Assembly (NCBI GenBank): GCA_947595635.1
Contig: CANQEU010000022.1
Coordinates: 1-32,104 of the forward strand
Direction: 5' to 3'
DNA from: an uncultured Clostridia bacterium
GTDB taxonomy: Bacteria; Bacillota; Clostridia; Oscillospirales; Acutalibacteraceae
Length of the DNA stretch: 32,104 bases
The position numbers and the translations under genes are program-made. The notes below the pieces were generated by a model. It worked only from the letters and a program-made list of their open reading frames with translations, was not told the origin of the DNA and did no database searches. Shown in pieces: positions 7,764-16,475 of the stretch; within the stretch, counting starts at the first letter, position 1, and each line of letters starts with the position of its first letter.

Positions 7764-9341
7764 TCAAATCAAGAAATAAATATCTATTACTGTTTCACCG
7801 TCTAATCTTTTGATTGTGATTTTGTCGATAAATTCGTTTATTATCCTTGTGTTGAGCGCTTCAATCAAACTGTATTTTTTAATTTGCCTCTTGATTTCAT
7901 CCTCTCCCCTTTCGCGTTCGGCTTTGAGTGATTCATTCAGCTCATCCTCAAGAGCCTCAAGCCTTTCTGTTTCCTTAGCTATTTCCTTATTAAATTCAGC
8001 AAACTGCTCCCTTGTAATTATCCCGTCCGTACGGTCAAGATAAAGCTCATACGCCCTTCTTTTATTTTTATCTATAGCGGCGGATACTGACAAAAGCCTT
8101 TTTTGCTGTGCGACCACGCTATCTGGAGCGTTATTTTCTATTACGAGCATTTTTTCATCGTAATACTCCTTTAGTATACCGTTCAGTTCATCCTTAACAA
8201 TTCGTTCTACCTTTGCAAGACTCGTTTGAGTGGAGTTTGAGCAATTATCAGAGTTTTTGCAGGTTGGGCAGTAAAGGAAACGATATTTATACTTTCCCTT
8301 GTGCGAGGAAACGCTCCGCTGGCTCATCGGTGCGCCGCACTCGCCGCAGAACAGCTTGAATATAAGCGGAGATGAAATTTTGCCGCCTGACGCGCCCTTT
8401 TTTCTGCTGTTTCTTATCTGCCTTACAAGCTCCCACGTTTTATTGTCAATTATTGCCTCGTGCGTATTTTCCGCTATACACCATTCTTCCCTTGGCACAG
8501 CCATTTTTTTATGTATCTTATAGCTTATGTTTTTATGTCTGCCAAGCACCATATTTCCTATATACATTTCATTGTCGAGAATTGAAGCTACCGATGACGC
8601 TCCCCATATACGCCGCTGAGGCGGCAGTGAAAGCTGCCGGCTGTAGTATTTCTCTCCGTTTAATCTTTTATAAAGCGACGGCGTAGGTATTCCCCTACGA
8701 TTAAGCTCACGGCAGATAAGCGTTATACCCTTGCCGGAGCAATACATATTAAAAATCATTTTTACCGTTTCCGCCGCATTTTCGTCGATGACAAGCCGAT
8801 GCTTATCAAGCAAATCCTTTTTATAGCCGTATGGCGCAAACGCTCCTGTGTGCTGACCTTTCAGCGCCATATGATGCAGAACTCGCCTGACATTGTTTGA
8901 TACATCTTCAAGATACCATTCGTTTGTGAGGCTGTTTAGCTGGCGCTGTTTTTTATTTGCTTCAATATCGGTGTCCGCATTATCGACAACGCCGACAAAG
9001 CGAACACCCCAGCACGGGAATTTTCCGTGTATATAGGACTCAATTATTTCAAGCTCACGGGAAAATCTTGAAAGAGATTTGCAGAGAACTATATTGATTT
9101 TTCCGTCCTCACAGTCCTTGAGCAGGCGCTTCCATTCCGGTCTGTTTCTGTCGGCGCCGCTGTAGTCGTCGTCCGAATATATTTTATATATGTCCCAATT
9201 TTTTTCAATGCAATAATCTATAAGCATTGATTTTTGATTCTGTATGCTTTGGCTGTCGTCCTCCTTAAACCTCTTGTTTCTGTCCTCATCGGACAATCGG
9301 CAATAAATGCCGACAGAAGCTTTGTTTTTTAAGGTCATCAC
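7764..9341 (-). CDS. Large serine recombinase (site-specific integrase/excisionase), 525 aa
   Basis: The N-terminal resolvase/invertase domain (about 8-155) has catalytic S17 in YCRLSDED, Q-rich SIQNQ (33-37), DDDYSGADRNRPEW and the arginine-containing KSLSRFSRE (88-96). A recombinase domain follows (GAFAPYGYKK, then RRGIPT). A zinc ribbon has C332, C335, C358 and C361. A C-terminal coiled-coil-prone region (about 415-490) is as expected for large serine integrases. It is intact and of usual length, and lies 25 bp inside attL. It shares a transcript with a 50-aa protein 23 bp upstream. The start is uncertain: GTG at 9341 directly followed by ATG at 9338, with a GGAG very close. It probably excises and inserts this element at cwlJ. 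Confidence 0.95.
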   Translation of the reverse strand: MMTLKNKASVGIYCRLSDEDRNKRFKEDDSQSIQNQKSMLIDYCIEKNWDIYKIYSDDDYSGADRNRPEWKRLLKDCEDGKINIVLCKSLSRFSRELEIIESYIHGKFPCWGVRFVGVVDNADTDIEANKKQRQLNSLTNEWYLEDVSNNVRRVLHHMALKGQHTGAFAPYGYKKDLLDKHRLVIDENAAETVKMIFNMYCSGKGITLICRELNRRGIPTPSLYKRLNGEKYYSRQLSLPPQRRIWGASSVASILDNEMYIGNMVLGRHKNISYKIHKKMAVPREEWCIAENTHEAIIDNKTWELVRQIRNSRKKGASGGKISSPLIFKLFCGECGAPMSQRSVSSHKGKYKYRFLYCPTCKNSDNCSNSTQTSLAKVERIVKDELNGILKEYYDEKMLVIENNAPDSVVAQQKRLLSVSAAIDKNKRRAYELYLDRTDGIITREQFAEFNKEIAKETERLEALEDELNESLKAERERGEDEIKRQIKKYSLIEALNTRIINEFIDKITIKRLDGETVIDIYFLI

Positions 9342-9364
9342 TCCAAATCAAAATAATAAAGATA

Positions 9365-9517
9365 CTAAACTCCGCTGTTTTTTGCTTCAGTATTTATTAA
9401 TTCGCTTATTTTTTCATTTACAGCCTTTTTAATCAACTCACTGTCACTGCTCTTGAAGTGCAGATTTACCACTGTTTTTCCCCTTGTATCATTTTTCTTT
9501 TCAAATTCACGGGACAT
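9365..9517 (-). CDS. Small charged protein, 50 aa, upstream of the serine recombinase; candidate recombination directionality factor
   Basis: The frame starts at ATG (9517) with AGAGGTGAAAG directly upstream and ends 23 bp before the recombinase. Residues are MSREFEKKNDTRGKTVVNLH, then FKSSDSELIKKAVNEKISELINTEAKNSGV. It has a basic N-terminal half, a short beta-type segment (TVVNLHF) and a C-terminal amphipathic helix, consistent with a small DNA- or protein-binding protein. Known directionality factors of serine integrases are unrelated small proteins encoded near the integrase (for example SprA's partner SprB, about 58 residues). That makes this the best candidate in the element, by size and position only. 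No family recognised. Confidence 0.6.
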   Translation of the reverse strand: MSREFEKKNDTRGKTVVNLHFKSSDSELIKKAVNEKISELINTEAKNSGV

Positions 9518-9537
9518 ATCTTTCACCTCTTTATGGC

Positions 9538-9545
9538 ATTATATG
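9538..9545 (-). promoter_or_regulatory. -10 element of the recombinase operon, sigma-E-like or sigma-A
   Basis: Minus strand CATATAAT, 20 bp before the ATG of the 50-aa gene. It matches CATACAAT of sigma-E at seven of eight positions but also contains a perfect sigma-A TATAAT. Upstream TTGTTC at 19 bp is a poor sigma-A -35, and no clear sigma-E -35 is seen. The assignment cannot be settled by reading. Confidence 0.4.
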
Positions 9546-9561
9546 ACGATGAATTTTTTTG

Positions 9562-9591
9562 AGAACAAAAGAGCCGGCGATAAACGCCGGC
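9562..9591 (-). terminator. Terminator after the TetM-Rae1 gene
   Basis: Minus strand GCCGGCG, loop TTTAT, CGCCGGC, then TCTTTTGTTCT. It lies about 125 bp after the stop at 9717 and just before the recombinase operon promoter, separating the two transcripts. Confidence 0.65.
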
Positions 9592-9716
9592 ACAGATTTG
9601 TTTATAATCATATTTTGACAATGCTTTCTAAGACCGCGGCTATACCGAATTGCGCCGGTACAGCGGTCAAGTATCAAACAGGCAAAAATTCTTTTATATT
9701 GATTTAATGTAAAAAA

Positions 9717-12305
9717 TCATTCCAGAGCGCCTTCGGATATAATTCTGCGTATCTCCTCCTCGGCACTGCGAACCTCGTATAAAAACTCCTTTGACGATAT
9801 TCTAAGCGCACCGCTGCCGAAAATAATAAGCTGTTCAAGCCCGTCCGAGGTAACTACCCTTACCCTGTTGTTTTTCGCAAGCTTATGGGTCACCTTTTCA
9901 ATATACATATCGGCTGTTTCCGCTTCTTTAGTGTAAACTATGTTTATATTGTTATATCTTTCAACCTCTCTTGTGTTGCCCTTAACCTTATACGCGTCAA
10001 ACACAAGTATTACCTCGCATTTTTTATAGCCTTGGTAGTTGCACAGAATATTCATCAGCCTATGCCTTGCATCCTCTATGCTTTCGCTTGAGGCTTCATT
10101 GAGCTTTTCCCACGAAAAAATCACGTTGTAGCCGTCAACAAGCAGATACTCTTCACCGGTTTGCTTTTTTGCGTTCGGCCGCTTATATTTTATTTGTTCG
10201 CCCTGCGTAAATGTAAAATGCCTGTCGGAAGGATTGCCGCCTCGGCTTTTTACAGGGCCGTAGGTCTGTTCGAATATCTGCATAAGCTCTTTATCAAGCG
10301 CAAAAAGGTCGGCTGTATCTTTATAGCTTATCAGCCTGCCCCGTCCGCTTGATTTTTCTTCGCCGTCCGAGCGCTTTGAAAGCACGCTTGGAAGATGCAT
10401 ACGGCTTTTTACCTCGTCCCATTTCACGTTTACGCCTGCGCCGTGAGAGCAAAAGACAGAGCCGCACGGGTTGTCCGCGTCTGCGTCGCAATCGTATGCA
10501 AACGATGCTATAACCTCGTCCGAATTGTGACAAGGCTCATATCCGCTTAAACTGCACGCAAGCTTTCCTCTGCCGTTTGTAAACTGCGCGACCTCCCGCG
10601 CATAGTCATACATTTCCGATACGGGAGCGCTGCCGCTGAGCAATGCGCGCTCCTGCTGTGTCTGCGGCGGAGAAAACGAGCCGTGCATTCGCTGAATGTC
10701 GGACATTGCCCTGCCGAGGCACTCAAGCGGTATATCAAGCTTAAACTCATATACAGGTTCAAGCAGAATGCTTTTTGCGCCGCGAAGTCCCTGACGCACG
10801 GCACGGTATGTCGCCTGTCTGAAATCTCCGCCCTCGGTGTGCTTTGGATGAGCCTTGCCGGAAGCAAGAGTTATTTCCATATCGGTTATAGGCGAGCCGG
10901 TAAGTACGCCGATATGATTTTTTTCATACAAATGCGTAAGAATCAATCTTTGCCAGTTTTTGTCAAGAACGTCCTCCTTGCATTCGCTGTTAAATTCAAG
11001 TCCGCTGTTTCGCTTGCCCGGCTTCAACAGCAGGTGCACCTCGGCGTAATGCCGAAGCGGCTCAAAATGTCCGACGCCCTCGACAATATCCGTTATCGTT
11101 TCCTTATATATTATACTTCCTCTGCCGAACGAGGCTTTAATTCCGAAGCGTTCTTCAATAACACAGCTGAGAATTTCAAGCTGAATATCGCCCATTAGCT
11201 GAAGCTGAATTTCGCCGAAGCTCTCATTCCACGTCACCTTAAGCTGAGGGTCTTCGGCTTCAAGAATTTTCAGCTTGTCAAACGCTGAGTGAACATCAGT
11301 TCCGTCGGGCAGCTCAAGGCGGTAAGTCATTACCGGCTCAAGCACAGGGAGTACCGAGTCCTTGGACGTGCCAAGACCGTCGCCGGGTCTTGCGAAGGTA
11401 ATGCCTGTTACGGCGCACACGGTGCCGGGCAAAGCCTCGGCGCAGGATGTAAAGCTGTCGCCGGAATATATTCTGATTTGATTTACCTTTTCGCCTTCGG
11501 TATTTTTGTCGCTGCTTAGTATGTCCTTTACACGCAGACATCCGCCGGTGACCTTTAAAAAAGTAAGTCTTTGCCCCTTTTCCTCCGATATTTTAAATAC
11601 TCTGCCGGAAAATTCTTTTCCATACTCCGGCATAATCGTGCAGTCGTCAATACACCGAAGCAGCTCGTCAACGCCGTCAAGCTTGAGCGCAGAGCCAAAC
11701 ATACAGGGAAACAGCTTTCGGGATTTTACGGCGGCGGCAATATCCTCTCTTTGAATTGTGTTGTTTTCATAATATAAATCAAGCAAGCGTTCGTCGCAAA
11801 GAGAAATATTCTCATAAAGCTGCGTGTCGTCGCCGCAGCCAAAGTCAACGCAGCCGTCGCCGAATTTTGCTTTTAGCTCGTTTAGCACATACTGCCTGTT
11901 TGAGCCGCAAATATCCATCTTATTTACAAAAATAAAACACGGCACATTATATTTTTCAAGCAGCCGCCAAAGCGTATGGGTGTGACCCTGTATTCCGTCA
12001 GACGCGCTTACAAGCAAAACCGCATAGTCAAGCACCTGAAGCGTCCGCTCGGTTTCGGCAGAAAAATCAACGTGACCGGGCGTATCAAGCAGAGTAAATT
12101 CAGTGTTATTGTATTTTAATACGGCTTGCTTTGAAAAAATAGTTATTCCCCTGTCACGCTCAAGGCGGAAGGTGTCTAAAAAAGAATCTCCGTGATCCAC
12201 CCTGCCAAGCTTTCTTATATTGCCTGAGAGATATAACATAGCCTCTGATAATGTTGTTTTGCCCGAATCGACATGGGCGAGAATGCCTATAACAATTTTT
12301 TTCAT
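9717..12305 (-). CDS. TetM/EF-G-like translation GTPase fused to a C-terminal Rae1/YacP NYN endoribonuclease domain, 862 aa
   Basis: The N-terminal half is a ribosomal-protection-type GTPase: G1 AHVDSGKTTL (10-19), RGITI (52-56), DTPGH (74-78), NKMD (128-131), followed by EF-G-like domains II-V (GSPITDMEITL, FELxL-type strands). From about 718 to the end is a YacP/NYN domain with VDGYN (D724), VFDAY (D770), ETADMYIEK (D799) and TSDGLEQ (D821), close to Bacillus subtilis Rae1, which cuts mRNA in the ribosomal A site. The fusion suggests a factor that enters the A site and cleaves mRNA or rescues ribosomes; tetracycline protection is possible but not shown. It has its own sigma-A promoter and terminator and is a cargo gene of the element. 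Related GTPase-NYN fusions are, as I recall, present in other Clostridia. Confidence 0.9.
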   Translation of the reverse strand: MKKIVIGILAHVDSGKTTLSEAMLYLSGNIRKLGRVDHGDSFLDTFRLERDRGITIFSKQAVLKYNNTEFTLLDTPGHVDFSAETERTLQVLDYAVLLVSASDGIQGHTHTLWRLLEKYNVPCFIFVNKMDICGSNRQYVLNELKAKFGDGCVDFGCGDDTQLYENISLCDERLLDLYYENNTIQREDIAAAVKSRKLFPCMFGSALKLDGVDELLRCIDDCTIMPEYGKEFSGRVFKISEEKGQRLTFLKVTGGCLRVKDILSSDKNTEGEKVNQIRIYSGDSFTSCAEALPGTVCAVTGITFARPGDGLGTSKDSVLPVLEPVMTYRLELPDGTDVHSAFDKLKILEAEDPQLKVTWNESFGEIQLQLMGDIQLEILSCVIEERFGIKASFGRGSIIYKETITDIVEGVGHFEPLRHYAEVHLLLKPGKRNSGLEFNSECKEDVLDKNWQRLILTHLYEKNHIGVLTGSPITDMEITLASGKAHPKHTEGGDFRQATYRAVRQGLRGAKSILLEPVYEFKLDIPLECLGRAMSDIQRMHGSFSPPQTQQERALLSGSAPVSEMYDYAREVAQFTNGRGKLACSLSGYEPCHNSDEVIASFAYDCDADADNPCGSVFCSHGAGVNVKWDEVKSRMHLPSVLSKRSDGEEKSSGRGRLISYKDTADLFALDKELMQIFEQTYGPVKSRGGNPSDRHFTFTQGEQIKYKRPNAKKQTGEEYLLVDGYNVIFSWEKLNEASSESIEDARHRLMNILCNYQGYKKCEVILVFDAYKVKGNTREVERYNNINIVYTKEAETADMYIEKVTHKLAKNNRVRVVTSDGLEQLIIFGSGALRISSKEFLYEVRSAEEEIRRIISEGALE

Positions 12306-12337
12306 ATTTCATCTCGGCTTTACTGAATATTGTCAAT

Positions 12338-12366
12338 ATTATATCACAGGAAGGCTCGGCTTGCAA
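12338..12366 (-). promoter_or_regulatory. Sigma-A-type promoter of the TetM-Rae1 gene
   Basis: Minus strand TTGCAA (12366-12361), 17-bp spacer, TATAAT (12343-12338), about 30 bp before the ATG. No leader peptide or attenuator of the tet(M) kind fits in the short leader. Confidence 0.7.
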
Positions 12367-12379
12367 AATTCGTTTAAAA

Positions 12380-12413
12380 CAAAAGTGAGAGGCATTCGAT
12401 TTGAACGCCTCTC
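12380..12413 (-). terminator. Terminator of the TasA/SipW/McrBC-like operon
   Basis: Minus strand GAGAGGCGTTC, loop AAATC, GAATGCCTCTC (one G-U pair), then ACTTTTGTTTT. It starts 5 bp after the stop of the last operon gene at 12418. Confidence 0.8.
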
Positions 12414-12417
12414 TCAT

Positions 12418-13119
12418 TTATTCATCATTATTATTTTCTTCCATGCCGTCGCACGGCTGTTCGAGAATTAGTCCTTCCTGCGCCTGTCCGCTATCTAAAG
12501 CTGAATTTTCTTTTTCTTTTTTATAGCTTTCAACAGCCTTTTGAATGGTATCCTCCGAAATCTCCGGCGTATCATCTCTTTCGCCGCGAGAAAGCTTAAA
12601 TATATTCCAAAATTCACCTGAAAACGCAAGCAGGATAAGGACTATTGCCGCTATCAGCCCCCACGGAGTAAGGAAAAATCCGTATAACTCGCCGAGCAGC
12701 GGAACCTTGCAAAGCATTACGCCGACTATCTGTTCCTCAGATACGGGGGCGTCGTCGTCGGAGTTTGCAATTCCCCTTGTTACTATATATTTTTTTCCGT
12801 CCTCGCTGTAAGCGCCCTTAACGACCTTGTGTGTGATAAGCTTTCCCTGAGTATCGCCGTGCATACCCTTGTATGATACAATATCGCCGGGCTTAAGCTC
12901 GGATATATCGCTTATCTCCTTAGAAAGTATAATATCGCCAACATTAAGCTGCGGCTCCATACTCCCGGACGAAACCCGAAAAATCATATAACCGGCAACG
13001 CTTGGCGTATTGCCGGTTATGCGCAAAACTAACGTAAGGACTATTATTGCAATAAGCGCAATTAAAAATACTGTAAGAAATATATTGAATATTTTTTTAA
13101 ATACGGATTTCGCCTTCAC
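12418..13119 (-). CDS. SipW-type (S26B) signal peptidase I, second copy, 233 aa
   Basis: A membrane signal peptidase of the ER/archaeal Ser-His type, which in Firmicutes processes TasA/CalY-like exported proteins. An N-terminal membrane segment (about 10-32) is followed by the catalytic serine in SSGSMEPQLNVGD (S53), the catalytic histidine in ITHKVV (H97) in place of the lysine of ordinary SPase I, and TRGIANSDDDAPV. A second membrane span (LIAAIVLILLAF) and an acidic cytosolic tail follow. Start: GTG at 13119 with AAGGAG 9 nt upstream; an in-frame GTG at 13149 would add ten residues but lacks a good ribosome binding site. It is the last gene of the operon, next to TasA-like substrates. Confidence 0.88.
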   Translation of the reverse strand: MKAKSVFKKIFNIFLTVFLIALIAIIVLTLVLRITGNTPSVAGYMIFRVSSGSMEPQLNVGDIILSKEISDISELKPGDIVSYKGMHGDTQGKLITHKVVKGAYSEDGKKYIVTRGIANSDDDAPVSEEQIVGVMLCKVPLLGELYGFFLTPWGLIAAIVLILLAFSGEFWNIFKLSRGERDDTPEISEDTIQKAVESYKKEKENSALDSGQAQEGLILEQPCDGMEENNNDE

Positions 13120-13246
13120 AAAATAAAGCTCCTTGTGCTTAAAATTCACAGCCTGTCCGCAGTTTTAAAGGGAAGCAGGACAAAGCATAAAATTTAAATA
13201 ACGAGAAATTTAAATTTAAGTCTTAAGAAAAATTTTTTATGATGTA

Positions 13247-14494
13247 TCACAATGTGAGATAAATATCAGGGAGAACATAAGACAGCGAATTTGAATTTGA
13301 ATCGTTAATTATGTACCAGTAAACTGATTCCTTTGTGTCGCCGTCCTCTGTTTTAGGCTCTATCTTTATGTTTGTGACGATTGGAAAATCACCGGCGGCA
13401 GGAAGCTTGTTGTCATAAACCGTAACTATACATTCCTGCTTTATTGTATCGCCGTAAACTCCTTCAGAAACTGCCGTAATTTTCGTTGTACCAGCGCTTT
13501 TACCTGTTACAAGACCGCTCGTCTTATTGACAGAAGCAATACCCTCGTTTTGGGAATAATAAGTAATATTATAACCTATCGCCGGCACACTAAGGGACTC
13601 GCCCGCGACAATATCGGCGGATTTATAGTATGATTCCATCTTCGCGGCGGTGCCGGACATCCTTGCCTCAGCAGAACAGGCGCCGCCGTATTCATAAAAA
13701 ATAATAGTATTGTTGCTTGAAATTGATGGCTGAGTGCCGCCATAGCCTTTTGGCGTGTCTTTGTCAAACATCATGAAGTTAGTACACTGAGAATCTATGC
13801 ACATGGCGTACATATTAAAAACCTGTTCTTCATTATTCCATTTACCGTCAATTGAATATTTCCCTGTTGCTTTTACGTCGTCTCTATCCGCCCAGGAGCA
13901 GTCGCTCACAACTCCGGAATTGTCCCAGCCGTGAACATACGGCTCTCTTGATGTAAGCGTATTCATTTCATTAGGGTCGCTGTGAAGTCCCAGATAAACA
14001 TTTTGCTTGTTCACGCTTACAAGACTTCCAAGCCGACTTTTATTCACAGCATTATTCAAATATGTCTTGTAGGTTCTAAGAGGATAATTGACCCCGACCG
14101 TAAACTTGCCTACAGAATCCGGCATAAATGCAAGGTTAGACATATAAAGCGAAACCGTCTGCGCAGTGTCGCCGGAATTTATTATATCCGTGCGATAGTA
14201 TTTGCGGTTTTGAAATTCCGATTCGCTTTCTAAATATTTTACGGGTGGGAGATTATTGCAGGAAAAATCAGTTACGGGAGTGCTTTCGTCAAATGTTTTG
14301 CCATCGTCGGATGATTCATATGTCACCATTGAAATGTTTTCGCCTGTAGAAGTATCAAAGGATTCGCTGTAGCTCAAGCCGTTTCCGTTTGAGGTGTAAG
14401 GACGTGAAAACCATGAAAAGGTATTTGTTGTGAGCGTTAGCATACACAGCACTACTCCGAGAGATATTACAATTAAAAGCTTAGATTTTTTCAT
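13247..14494 (-). CDS. TasA/CalY-like secreted protein with Big_2 domain, 415 aa
   Basis: An N-terminal membrane-type signal (5-22) runs into TNTFSWF (23-29), the hallmark of SipW-processed TasA/camelysin-like proteins. A unique beta-rich region follows. A bacterial Ig-like (Big_2) domain lies at about 305-360 (SVNKTSGLVTGKSAGTTKI). The C-terminus (YWYIINDSN, then YVLPDIYLTL) may be the donor strand or packing face of a fibre subunit (inference). It is preceded by AAGGAGG and lies between two other operon genes. No sortase motif, so anchoring would be through assembly rather than covalent linkage. Five Cys residues are unusual for an exported protein in this family. Confidence 0.8.
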   Translation of the reverse strand: MKKSKLLIVISLGVVLCMLTLTTNTFSWFSRPYTSNGNGLSYSESFDTSTGENISMVTYESSDDGKTFDESTPVTDFSCNNLPPVKYLESESEFQNRKYYRTDIINSGDTAQTVSLYMSNLAFMPDSVGKFTVGVNYPLRTYKTYLNNAVNKSRLGSLVSVNKQNVYLGLHSDPNEMNTLTSREPYVHGWDNSGVVSDCSWADRDDVKATGKYSIDGKWNNEEQVFNMYAMCIDSQCTNFMMFDKDTPKGYGGTQPSISSNNTIIFYEYGGACSAEARMSGTAAKMESYYKSADIVAGESLSVPAIGYNITYYSQNEGIASVNKTSGLVTGKSAGTTKITAVSEGVYGDTIKQECIVTVYDNKLPAAGDFPIVTNIKIEPKTEDGDTKESVYWYIINDSNSNSLSYVLPDIYLTL

Positions 14495-14521
14495 GGCTGC
14501 ACCTCCTTATCTGATGAAAAT

Positions 14522-16456
14522 TTATTGCCAGCTTCCGGTACCGGGACTGGATGCCACATATTTTGTTTTTGAGCCTCTGTCGCCTGCCGACCAGGTATTA
14601 TGATGAGTGCCGCTTATGCTGTCCGAGCGATAAAACTCAATATTTGTAACCGTACTTGGCACAGTGGCAGTGAAAGTATTGCCGCTTTTAGTCATGGAAT
14701 AATTTTTAGACGCTGTTTTATCCGTAAGGAAGATTGAACACCCATCATTTCCTACCCAACTTGAGATAGACGAGGCGTCGAATGTGATTTTAACGGTTGC
14801 AGTTGGGTCGAAAAGCTGAAGCGCCGACGGAGAACCCGCTTTGAACAAATAGGTGTTTCCGCATGTTCCCGTAAGGCCTTGTGAACCGGAAGCCGGATAT
14901 TGATTACTTCCGTTATTGCTGATTATTACATAGAATTTGCGTTGATCATCAGTTTTAAACGAGCATTTATAATATCCTGTAGCGCTGTCCTTCGACAAGC
15001 TATTGCCCGACCAAGTACCGTTGTATGTATTTTCATCGTCATCGTAAATATAGGCGTTGTAGGATGTAAAGCCGCTCCTCGGTTCAAAATAAATCGTTGT
15101 GGTGTACTGTTCCTTTTTAAATTTAGCGTAATATGTTCTTGAGCCGGTTGAAGCGTTTACCGTAAATGTATGCGGACTATCAGAATAATCGACACTGGTG
15201 TCAGCGGACGAAGAGTACCAGCCGCTAAATGAATAGCCGGACTTTGGAACGGCATAAATACTAACGGTTGAGCCGTATGTAACGGTTTTGTGCGTGCTCA
15301 CATAGCCGCCGCTGCTTGTGAAGCCGACACTGCCTCCGGTTGAATCAGCGCTGATATTTATTGTAAAGTTCTGGCTGAATTTTGCATATAAGTTTACATT
15401 TTTATTTACAGCCTCTTGATATGTATTTTGGGTAGAAACCCTTGAAGATGAAGTCAAGGTTGAATCTCTATACCAGCCCTCAAAGGTATAACCTGCCTGA
15501 GCCGAAGCCGTAAAGCTAACCGTTGTTCCCGATTGAACAACATCGGTAGCATGAGCAGCCTCATCGCCATATCCGGAGCCGGTATCTATAGCTACCATGC
15601 CGCCCGTCTTATTATTAACCGTGCCGTTTGTTACGGCATAGGCGTTCACAGTAAATTTCGGATTGCCATAACCGAGGGAAAAATGATTTACCTTTACTGC
15701 TTTGCCTGTATATACGTTCGGGTCGCCGTGGCTTTGAAGCCAAAGCGTAACGGTAACGCGCTGAGTTTTTGAGCTGTTGGAGTTATCGACCGTAAAAACA
15801 GGCGAGCCGCCCATTGATTCTATAGCGCTTTCAAATGAATTTATATCGGATTCGGTCGTATCGCCGTTCACGGCGCTGACAACCTGTTCCTTTGCATCGC
15901 TCATAGAGTAAATTTTAGGCTCGGAATCGTTGAGAGACACGGCAATTCTTACATCGTTATTGCTTATTTTATCTTCGCCGACAAGTATTTCCGGCACCTC
16001 ACGGAAGAAAAATTCATAAATGCTTGTTGTAGGAAGCTTAATCTCACAAGTAAAAGAAATATAATTTACATTAATATCGTTTATAGTCCCCTTGCGGTAA
16101 GAACCGGCTTTTCCGTTTGTTGAAATAACGCCCGGGAAGAAAAAGTTTTTTCCGTCCGCGCTTGAAGCCGGCGAAAGATGAACATTGCCTGCTGTGCGGA
16201 AATATTCTGACAAATCTACGGAAGTATTATATGAGCCGGCGTTTAAATTCGCGACGGTATACGGTCTAACGTCGATATTGCCGCCGTCTTTATTTGTTTT
16301 AATAGCTATTGAAGAAATAGTTTCTATCCACGAAAAAGTTGAAACGGTAATTATCAAAAGGACTTCAAGAAGCGCCACTATAGAAAGTATAATCTTTTTT
16401 CCGCCTGAAAGCTTATAATTTTTAACAAGCTTTGAAAGCCATTTGATTTTTTTCAT
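14522..16456 (-). CDS. TasA-like secreted protein with InlB B-type repeats and CBM-like C-terminal domains, 644 aa
   Basis: A membrane-type signal (about 20-39) leads into STFSWIETIS (39-48), a TFSWF variant with Ile for the last Phe. Residues about 70-290 are the TasA-like core (GKNFFFPGVIS, then VTLWLQSHGD, matching the W-x-E-G motif of the neighbours). Two InlB B-repeat-like segments follow (YTFEGWYRDS and YSFSGWYSSS, each closing on YAKF). The C-terminal part is aromatic, with starch-binding-module-like segments (TTIYFEPRSG, then NNGSNQYPASG) and a last IEFYRSD-type strand. Probably a surface adhesin or decorated fibre subunit. AAAGGAGG supports the start. Confidence 0.82.
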   Translation of the reverse strand: MKKIKWLSKLVKNYKLSGGKKIILSIVALLEVLLIITVSTFSWIETISSIAIKTNKDGGNIDVRPYTVANLNAGSYNTSVDLSEYFRTAGNVHLSPASSADGKNFFFPGVISTNGKAGSYRKGTINDINVNYISFTCEIKLPTTSIYEFFFREVPEILVGEDKISNNDVRIAVSLNDSEPKIYSMSDAKEQVVSAVNGDTTESDINSFESAIESMGGSPVFTVDNSNSSKTQRVTVTLWLQSHGDPNVYTGKAVKVNHFSLGYGNPKFTVNAYAVTNGTVNNKTGGMVAIDTGSGYGDEAAHATDVVQSGTTVSFTASAQAGYTFEGWYRDSTLTSSSRVSTQNTYQEAVNKNVNLYAKFSQNFTINISADSTGGSVGFTSSGGYVSTHKTVTYGSTVSIYAVPKSGYSFSGWYSSSADTSVDYSDSPHTFTVNASTGSRTYYAKFKKEQYTTTIYFEPRSGFTSYNAYIYDDDENTYNGTWSGNSLSKDSATGYYKCSFKTDDQRKFYVIISNNGSNQYPASGSQGLTGTCGNTYLFKAGSPSALQLFDPTATVKITFDASSISSWVGNDGCSIFLTDKTASKNYSMTKSGNTFTATVPSTVTNIEFYRSDSISGTHHNTWSAGDRGSKTKYVASSPGTGSWQ

Positions 16457-16475
16457 TGTGACGCCTCCTTTATAA

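Noticed and set aside
10683-11198. Longer plus-strand frame inside the TetM-Rae1 gene
   Set aside because: Antisense shadow of a gene with clear conserved motifs; no start signal.
9717-12305. Confirmed tetracycline resistance gene
   Set aside because: The GTPase is TetM/EF-G-like, but the family includes members with no resistance role, and the leader has no tet(M)-type attenuator; only similarity can be stated.
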